Below, piece after piece: positions 18,511 through 23,889 of a stretch of 23,889 nt of DNA. Position 1 is the first letter of the stretch, and every line of letters starts with the position of its first letter. The DNA is from an uncultured Bacteroidales bacterium (lineage in GTDB: Bacteria; Bacteroidota; Bacteroidia; Bacteroidales; UBA932): assembly GCA_934725285.1 (NCBI GenBank), contig CAKVBK010000020.1:1-23889 (forward strand), given 5' to 3'. The notes beneath the pieces were generated by a model that searched no databases, was not told where the DNA came from, and was given only the letters and a program-made list of their open reading frames with translations. The position numbers and the translations under genes were made by a program.

Positions 18511-21297
18511 TTGCATTTCAGGAAGCATACATATAACTTTATCCTCATCGGAGCGCTTGTCGGCCTGACCGGATTTTCAATGTTCGGCCAGGATGTGAGG
18601 AGAAACCGCAACTTGAGGAAGGCAGCGGGAACCGAGATCGTATCCGATACGGCCATCTCTGCGGTGAAGGATCCTGTCGTAAGGATAAAAGATTCTGTAC
18701 CAATAATAAAGGACTCACTGACCGCCGCCAGGGATTCCGCTCACAGGGCTGACTCCATTTCAAGGGCCGACTCTCTGTTCATGCTTGAGAAAAGCTCCTT
18801 GTCCAGACCGGCGTTCTCCGGCGCAAAAGATTCCATACGTCAGGATTTCTCCAACGGCCAGCGAAAAATGTACTATTGGGGGGATGTCGAGGTCTCATAC
18901 GAGAATCTCAAACTCAAGGCTGACTACATGGAATATGACATGTCAACCGGAACCGTGTTCGCCAGAGGCACGTACGACAGCCTCTCCGGCACTTGGAAAG
19001 GCCAGCCTGAGATGACCCAGGGCAACCAGACCTTCAACATGGAGGAAGTCCGCTACAATTTCAACACCCAGAAGGCCAGAATCACGAATATGATAACCAG
19101 AGAGGATGATGGAATCATGCACGGAAAAAACATCAAGATGATGCCGGACAAGTCCATCAACATCACGAAGGGAAAGTACACCGTGTGTGACCTTGAGCAC
19201 CCGCACTATTATCTTAAGATGTCCTCGGCCAAGGTGGTCACCAAGCCATCGCAGAAAACAGTTTTCGGACCGGCTCACCTGGTTGTCGAGGATGTCGACC
19301 TTCCGATAGGGATTCCCTTCGGATTCATTCCTAAGCGTCCAGACAGGGCGACAGGTATGCTTATGCCTTCATTCGGAGAAGAGAATGCCCGGGGATTCTA
19401 CATGAGGGACGCCGGAATGTATTTCGTTTTGGGAGACTATTTTGACATGTCACTCACCGGAGATTACTACACTTTGGGATCTTGGGCGGCCAACCTGAAT
19501 TCGAGATATATGGTCAAATACAAGTTCAGCGGAAACCTTGCCGTGAACTATTCCGTTGACCAGACCGGAGAGAAAGGAAGCTCTGATTTTTTCCAGAGCA
19601 AGAACTTCGGTGTCCGTTGGTCCCATTCACAGGATTCAAAGGCTCATCCCGGAACATCATTCTCGGCATCGGTGAACTTTTCCAGCCCTTCCAACAGCCG
19701 TTACAATTCTCATTCGGTCTCGGAGGCTCTTCAGAATCAGATTTCATCGTCAATCTCATACTCGAAGAACTGGAACGGAAAGTTCAACCTTTCCATCAAC
19801 GCCCTGCACAGCCAGAACTCCAGGGACAGCTCGTATTCATTCACTCTTCCTAACATCACATTCTCTGTGTCAACGTTTTATCCATTCAAGATCAAGAACA
19901 GGGTCGGAAAGGAACGTTTCTATGAGAAATTCGCATTGGGATACAACACTTCGATCCAGAACAAGATCAATTTCAAGGCATCGGAGTTCGGTGAGCCTGG
20001 ATTCATGGATAAATTCCAGAACGGAGTGGCACATAATTTTTCGATAAAACTTCCGGACTTCACATTGTTCAAGTACGTGAATGTGGCTCCTAACGTGAGC
20101 TACGGTATGAACTGGTTCTTCAGGAAGAGCGAGGCGTATTTCGATCCTGAGACAAACAGTGTCAAGACCGAGATGGGAAAGCAGTTCGGAACTTTCGGGG
20201 CCACGCACAACTATTCAGGATCCTTGTCGATGAGTACCCGTTTGTACGGTATGTATTCTTTCGGGAAATACCATAAGATACAGGCTCTCAGGCATGTTGT
20301 CTCGCCAAGCGTCAGCATGAGCTTCAGCCCTGAGAAAGGAAAGGCTTTCAATGGATGGAGGACATTGAACTACATTGACACGCTCGGTGTAGCCAAGACT
20401 TATGATTACAACATATATCAAGGTCAGATCAACTCGGCGCCGGGAAAGGGCAAATCCGCGACCATGAGCATTTCGATCGGCAACAACCTGGAGGCAAAGG
20501 TGCGTGATCTGAAGGACACAACGGGCACAGGGTCCAAGAAAGTCAAGATCCTCGACCAGTTTAACTTATCGACCGGATATAATTTCCTCGCGGACTCGCT
20601 TAAGATGAACAATGTAGGCTTGTCCATGTCCACATCAATCTTTGGCAAACTGGGTGTCAACGGAAATATGAACTTCGACCCTTATGCCATCAATGAGAAA
20701 GGGCAAAGGGTCAACAAGTACAACATAATGGAGAACGGTGTCCCGTTAAGGCTCACCAACGTCAGCGCCTCGCTTTCATATTCACTGTCCGGAAAAGGCA
20801 CAGTCAAGGGCAATGACGGCTCCAAGTCTTCCGGAGGAGATTCCGGTTCTTCCGGAAACCCGGCGGACTACTACAGGCGAATATATTACCACCCTGTCAC
20901 AGGTGAATATATTCCTGGAGGATGGCTGTACTATACCAATCCGAATGTTCCTTGGAGTCTTAATTTCAACTATAGTTTTCAGATGAACCGGTCGTACAAT
21001 TTCACGAACAACCAGCTCATCAAGAAAGACAACTACACTCAGACCCTCGGTGTCCAGGGAAATATTCAATTGACTCCGAAAATGTCTATGCAGGCGCAAT
21101 CCGGCTGGGATTTCACAGCAATGAAGATGACCACGACACAGTTCTCATTCAGGTATGACCTTCATTGCTTTAATATTTCAGTGTCTTGGGTGCCTTCCGG
21201 AATGTACCAGTCATATTCGTTCCTGATTTCGGCAAACGCCGCGGCTTTGGCTGATCTCCTCAGGTTCAAGAAAAGCACCAGCTATTGGGACAATTAG
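18511..21297 (+). CDS. lptD: LptD-like LPS-assembly outer-membrane protein
   Basis: LptD is the outer-membrane barrel that inserts lipopolysaccharide into the outer leaflet. The protein has 928 residues. A stop codon directly precedes TTG 18511, and the first ATG (18580) would remove most of the signal peptide. TTG is therefore the likely start, giving MHFRKHTYNFILIGALVGLT with cleavage near MFGQ. Residues 30-95 are a low-complexity linker rich in Asp-Ser repeats (KDSVPIIKDSLTAARDS). The periplasmic OstA/LptA-like beta-jellyroll follows (YYWGDVEVSYENLKLKADYM, MHGKNIKMMPDKS, YTVCDLEHPHYYL). The barrel occupies about 265-928, opening with IPFGFIPKRPDRATGMLMPS and built of many aromatic beta strands. 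A Gly/Ser loop (KSSGGDSGSSGNP) lies near 770. The symbol rests on the family; Bacteroidota members are divergent from E. coli LptD. Confidence 0.88.
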   Translation: MHFRKHTYNFILIGALVGLTGFSMFGQDVRRNRNLRKAAGTEIVSDTAISAVKDPVVRIKDSVPIIKDSLTAARDSAHRADSISRADSLFMLEKSSLSRPAFSGAKDSIRQDFSNGQRKMYYWGDVEVSYENLKLKADYMEYDMSTGTVFARGTYDSLSGTWKGQPEMTQGNQTFNMEEVRYNFNTQKARITNMITREDDGIMHGKNIKMMPDKSINITKGKYTVCDLEHPHYYLKMSSAKVVTKPSQKTVFGPAHLVVEDVDLPIGIPFGFIPKRPDRATGMLMPSFGEENARGFYMRDAGMYFVLGDYFDMSLTGDYYTLGSWAANLNSRYMVKYKFSGNLAVNYSVDQTGEKGSSDFFQSKNFGVRWSHSQDSKAHPGTSFSASVNFSSPSNSRYNSHSVSEALQNQISSSISYSKNWNGKFNLSINALHSQNSRDSSYSFTLPNITFSVSTFYPFKIKNRVGKERFYEKFALGYNTSIQNKINFKASEFGEPGFMDKFQNGVAHNFSIKLPDFTLFKYVNVAPNVSYGMNWFFRKSEAYFDPETNSVKTEMGKQFGTFGATHNYSGSLSMSTRLYGMYSFGKYHKIQALRHVVSPSVSMSFSPEKGKAFNGWRTLNYIDTLGVAKTYDYNIYQGQINSAPGKGKSATMSISIGNNLEAKVRDLKDTTGTGSKKVKILDQFNLSTGYNFLADSLKMNNVGLSMSTSIFGKLGVNGNMNFDPYAINEKGQRVNKYNIMENGVPLRLTNVSASLSYSLSGKGTVKGNDGSKSSGGDSGSSGNPADYYRRIYYHPVTGEYIPGGWLYYTNPNVPWSLNFNYSFQMNRSYNFTNNQLIKKDNYTQTLGVQGNIQLTPKMSMQAQSGWDFTAMKMTTTQFSFRYDLHCFNISVSWVPSGMYQSYSFLISANAAALADLLRFKKSTSYWDN

Positions 21298-21350
21298 CCG
21301 CAGCCTAAAAGATGTTCCTGGCTTGTTTGTCAGACTCTGCGTTCTCGTTT

Positions 21351-21381
21351 TTGGATATTCAAGATATTATTTCTATATTTG
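21351..21381 (+). promoter_or_regulatory. rho: rho promoter
   Basis: TTG (21351-21353, within a T-run) and TATATTTG (21374-21381) are 20 bases apart and match the Bacteroidota -33/-7 promoter closely. Transcription near 21388 would give a leader of about 84 bases. This is the best promoter match in the window. Confidence 0.65.
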
Positions 21382-21440
21382 CATACTGCATACTTCCAGC
21401 GCAAGCTGATAAAATACCCGAAATATTATTTCTGAAATCA

Positions 21441-21458
21441 TCCGGCCACATAGCCGGA
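21441..21458 (+). promoter_or_regulatory. Hairpin in the rho leader just before the start codon
   Basis: TCCGGC (21441-21446) and GCCGGA (21453-21458) form a perfect 6-bp stem with a 6-base loop, ending 13 bases before the rho ATG. There is no T-run, so it is not a terminator. It could affect translation initiation; a regulatory role is inference. Confidence 0.35.
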
Positions 21459-21471
21459 ATCATTAAAAGAT

Positions 21472-23313
21472 ATGCCTTATAATTTATTCGAACTCACTCA
21501 GATGAGCAGGGAGCAGCTTGAAAAAGTGGCTCAGGAGCATCAGATTAAGAACATTAAGAAACTGACGGATGAGAATCTGTCATTCGCGATATTGGATGCG
21601 CAGGCAGCCGCGGCGTCTCAGGAACCGATAGAGAAGCCAAAGGGAAAGCGCGGACGGCCACGCAAGAATCCTTTGCCTGATCAGGCCAAGACTTCGGCTA
21701 AAACAGAAAAGAAGGTAAAGGATTTGCCGGAGGCTAAGGAAAAGGTGGAATCCAAAGAACAGAAAGAGGCTGCTGAGTCTGCTGCCGCTGTTCAGGAGCA
21801 ACCGGTCAAGCCAGCTCCTAAGAAGAGAGGACGAAAGCCTAAATCAGCGGCCTCGCCTGTCGAGCAACCGCAGGCAGCCCCCGGCGCGCAGGTTGATAAC
21901 AAACCGGAAGAGCCGGTTGCCGCCGCACAGGAGGAGGGTGACGCGCAGGCTTCCACAGAAGGCCCGGCAGACAAGCCGGTAAATGGCAAAGAGTTCATAC
22001 ACGCTCTTTTTGATGATCTCAAGGATGATCCTGCAGCATCAGGCGACATCAGCCGCAGAAAACAGAAGAACAAGTTCCAAGGGCAGAATCCTAATCAACA
22101 AAAGCCTCAGAATTTCCAGAATCCTAACCAGAGGCCAAAAACTCCCGAGATTGAGTTTGAGGGAACCGTAGAGGCTACCGGGGTTCTTGAGATTATGCCT
22201 GACGGCTATGGATTCCTTCGTTCCTCGGATTATAATTATCTGAACTCCCCTGACGACATCTATGTCAGCCAGAGCCAGATAAAGAACAATGCCTTGAAAT
22301 CCGGAGACACTGTCACAGGTGAGATCCGTCCTCCAAAGGAGGGTGACAAGTACTTCCCTCTCGTGAGAATAAAGTATATAAACGGGCGCACTCCTGATTA
22401 CATCCGTGACAGGGTTCCGTTTGATTTCCTCACACCGTTGTTCCCGGAGGAGAAGTTCAATCTTCTAGGACATGGGCATCAGAGCGATCTTTCGTGCCGT
22501 ATCGTGGACATGTTCACACCTATCGGAAAAGGACAGCGCGGTCTTATTGTTTCCCAGCCTAAGACCGGTAAGACAATGCTGTTGAAGTCGATAGCCAACG
22601 CCATAGCAGACAATCACCCCGAGGTTTACGAAATTGTCCTACTTATCGATGAGCGTCCAGAGGAGGTTACCGACATGAGCCGCAGTGTCAAGGCAGAGGT
22701 TGTCGCCTCAACCTTCGACGAGCCTGCGGAAAGGCATGTGAAGGTTGCCAATATGGTGTTGGAAAAGGCACGCAGACTTGTTGAGTGCGGTCATGATGTA
22801 GTGATCCTGCTTGATTCCATCACGCGTCTCGCACGCGCCTACAACACTGTCCAGCCTGCTTCTGGTAAGGTGTTGACCGGAGGTGTGGACGCGAATGCCC
22901 TTCAGAAGCCGAAACGGTTCTTCGGCGCTGCGCGTAACATTGAGGGTGGCGGCTCGCTGACAATTCTTGCCACGGCCTTGACTGACACCGGTTCAAAGAT
23001 GGATGATGTTATCTTCGAGGAGTTCAAGGGCACCGGCAACATGGAGCTTCAGCTTGACAGGACTCTTGCCAACAGACGTATCTTCCCTGCCGTCAATGTC
23101 GTTCTATCCAGCACACGTCGTGACGACCTTTTGTACAGCCGTGAGGCGGCCAACAGAATCTGGATCCTGCGCAAGCTCCTTGCCGACATGAATCCTACCG
23201 AGGCGATGAACTTTATGCTTCAGCTGATGGACGAATACAAGACAAACGACCTTCTGCTTGAGAACATGAACAAGGTCACCCCACGTGACGCCAAATACTA
23301 CGACACTTACTAA
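21472..23313 (+). CDS. rho: Transcription termination factor Rho with large N-terminal disordered insert
   Basis: Rho is the hexameric RNA helicase that ends transcription of untranslated RNA. The protein has 613 residues against about 420 in E. coli. The extra length lies between the N-terminal Rho_N helical domain (about 1-45, [20 protein letters not shown]) and the RNA-binding cold-shock-like domain (about 230-300, [20 protein letters not shown]). Residues of about 46-225 are rich in Ala, Pro, Lys, Glu and Gln. They contain two AT-hook-like motifs, KRGRPRK (59-65) and KRGRKPK (118-124), and an Asn/Gln-rich tract (200-222). The motor is intact: Walker A SQPKTGKT at 361-368, [25 protein letters not shown], the Q- and R-loop region [20 protein letters not shown] and [13 protein letters not shown]. 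Such inserts are typical of Bacteroidota Rho. It has its own promoter and terminator. Confidence 0.97.
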   Translation: MPYNLFELTQMSREQLEKVAQEHQIKNIKKLTDENLSFAILDAQAAAASQEPIEKPKGKRGRPRKNPLPDQAKTSAKTEKKVKDLPEAKEKVESKEQKEAAESAAAVQEQPVKPAPKKRGRKPKSAASPVEQPQAAPGAQVDNKPEEPVAAAQEEGDAQASTEGPADKPVNGKEFIHALFDDLKDDPAASGDISRRKQKNKFQGQNPNQQKPQNFQNPNQRPKTPEIEFEGTVEATGVLEIMPDGYGFLRSSDYNYLNSPDDIYVSQSQIKNNALKSGDTVTGEIRPPKEGDKYFPLVRIKYINGRTPDYIRDRVPFDFLTPLFPEEKFNLLGHGHQSDLSCRIVDMFTPIGKGQRGLIVSQPKTGKTMLLKSIANAIADNHPEVYEIVLLIDERPEEVTDMSRSVKAEVVASTFDEPAERHVKVANMVLEKARRLVECGHDVVILLDSITRLARAYNTVQPASGKVLTGGVDANALQKPKRFFGAARNIEGGGSLTILATALTDTGSKMDDVIFEEFKGTGNMELQLDRTLANRRIFPAVNVVLSSTRRDDLLYSREAANRIWILRKLLADMNPTEAMNFMLQLMDEYKTNDLLLENMNKVTPRDAKYYDTY

Positions 23314-23335
23314 TTGGTTTTAGGAATATAATGAT

Positions 23336-23372
23336 AAAGGCGATTGGAATTATTTCAGTCGCCTTTTCTTTT
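23336..23372 (+). terminator. Rho-independent terminator after rho
   Basis: A 14-bp stem (23336-23349 with 23353-23366, starting AAAGGCGA and ending TCGCCTTT, two G-T pairs) with a three-base loop is followed by TCTTTT. It begins 23 bases after the rho stop. That the rho gene itself ends at an intrinsic terminator fits avoidance of self-dependence, though this is inference. Confidence 0.85.
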
Positions 23373-23380
23373 AATTAAGA

Positions 23381-23521
23381 ATCAACTGAAAGGCAGTTAC
23401 CTCCAGCGATCCTCCCCACTCCGTGCTGCTCGCTATGAAGGTCCACTGGATCTTCATTAATCGCTCACGACCTCCCTCTTCGGGAGCCAAAGTCGCTTGC
23501 GGCAACTGCCTTTCAGTTGAT
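23381..23521. repeat. Structured palindromic element A with 18-bp terminal inverted repeats
   Basis: Perfect 18-bp inverted repeats, ATCAACTGAAAGGCAGTT (23381-23398) and its exact complement (23504-23521), enclose 105 non-coding bases. Inside are further stems. AGCGAT (23405-23410) pairs with ATCGCT (23460-23465). A 10-bp hairpin with a three-base loop runs from 23435 to 23457 (ATGAAGGTCC, ACT, GGATCTTCAT, one G-T pair). CTCCC and GGGAG form another at 23472-23486. No open reading frame, T-run or target duplication is seen. It could be a MITE-like or REP-like element or a folded RNA. Confidence 0.6.
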
Positions 23522-23558
23522 CAAGTATAACAATATGTGATACTTTTATCGCCGAATA

Positions 23559-23659
23559 TTTGGTGTGGCAGACCTTGGCCGCCCGTGGCCAAGTGAAAGG
23601 GTGGACCACCGTAGGCGGGACGGGATGGAGCGCGCAGCGCGGAAGTCTGCCACATTAAA
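23559..23659. repeat. Structured palindromic element B with cloverleaf-like folding
   Basis: An outer stem joins TTTGGTGTGGCAGAC (23559-23573) with 23645-23659; the inner 10 pairs are perfect, then come two G-T and three A-T pairs. Within it are three hairpins: CTTGGCC/GGCCAAG (23574-23580 and 23587-23593), GGTGGACCACC (23600-23610) and CGCGCAGCGCG (23631-23641). The element is GC-rich and carries no reading frame. It ends 20 bases from the carB stop, with no T-run on either strand, so it is not an ordinary terminator. Confidence 0.6.
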
Positions 23660-23679
23660 GATGGTATCTAATCCAGAAA

Positions 23680-23889
23680 TCAATACTGATCCCAGGACTT
23701 GATCTGGATGTCGTTGATGCTGGTGGAGCAGAAGGCACGGATGAAGGCGGTGGCGAGGCGTGCGTTGGTGAAGAGGGTGACATTGAAGTCGATGGCAGCT
23801 CTTCTGATCTGGTAACCGTTAGACAGCTCAAGCTCTGAGAAGTTTTTAGGAATGTTGATTACCATATCAACTTCCTTGTTCTGAATCAT
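23680..23889 (-). CDS. carB: Carbamoyl-phosphate synthase large subunit, C-terminal part only
   Basis: The last 69 residues of CarB, which makes carbamoyl phosphate for pyrimidine and arginine synthesis; the rest lies beyond the window edge. The visible part belongs to the C-terminal MGS-like allosteric domain: DMVINIPKN, then LSNGYQIRRAAIDFNVTLFT, NARLATAFIRAF and the ending IQIKSWDQY. The ATG at the window edge is internal. The identification rests on this short but characteristic stretch. Its stop faces rho across 366 bases that hold the rho terminator and two palindromic elements. Confidence 0.88.
   Translation of the reverse strand: MIQNKEVDMVINIPKNFSELELSNGYQIRRAAIDFNVTLFTNARLATAFIRAFCSTSINDIQIKSWDQY

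Noticed and set aside
18471..18656. N-terminal extension of the amidase by 62 codons
   Set aside because: It overlaps lptD on the other strand and places about 80 residues before the natural signal peptide.
23381..23659. Integron attC sites or a CRISPR array
   Set aside because: The arms lack the attC core pairs (RYYYAAC and GTTRRRY in the right order), no cassette genes are near, and there are no regularly spaced direct repeats.

Overview
This window is a chromosomal housekeeping segment from a member of the Bacteroidota, most likely order Bacteroidales. The evidence is the family type of the genes (a Big_5-type lipoprotein of the SCANTT-PTGG kind, a long LptD-like protein, Rho with a large disordered insert, and the rsfS-ftsH-cdsA-psd order) together with several promoter elements matching the Bacteroidota -7 consensus TAnnTTTG. 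Genus level cannot be decided. I see no transposase, integrase, phage gene, CRISPR array, tRNA or rRNA.

Layout. Positions 1-8746 form a plus-strand run: the 3' part of ligA (5' end outside the window), a YihY/BrkB membrane protein, a bifunctional (p)ppGpp synthetase/hydrolase, an Ig-like lipoprotein, an outer-membrane beta-barrel protein and ispG. Several of these overlap by ATGA, so they are probably co-transcribed. Positions 8739-12641 form a minus-strand operon, rsfS-ftsH-cdsA-psd. It links ribosome silencing, membrane protein quality control and phospholipid synthesis. birA (plus) diverges from rsfS over a 66-bp promoter region. Positions 13442-17001 form a second minus-strand run, dnaA-pepD-rpe. 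An AT-rich 308-bp gap follows, carrying a dnaA promoter candidate and the amidase terminator. A peptidoglycan amidase (minus) and lptD (plus) then diverge from a 40-bp gap; both appear to start with TTG. rho follows with its own promoter and a strong terminator. The window ends in the 3' part of carB (minus).

The genes cover DNA replication and repair (ligA, dnaA), stringent response (rsh), transcription termination (rho), isoprenoid, phospholipid, biotin and pentose phosphate metabolism (ispG, psd, cdsA, birA, rpe), and envelope building (lptD, amidase, lipoprotein, barrel).

The least explained part is 23373-23679, between the rho terminator and carB. It holds two adjacent non-coding elements, each bounded by long inverted repeats and filled with further hairpins. 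They look like small non-autonomous palindromic elements or structured 3'-UTR RNAs. Other points of note are an IspG with an unusually short central insertion for this phylum, a Rho disordered region with two AT-hook-like motifs, and a REP-like palindrome between pepD and rpe.
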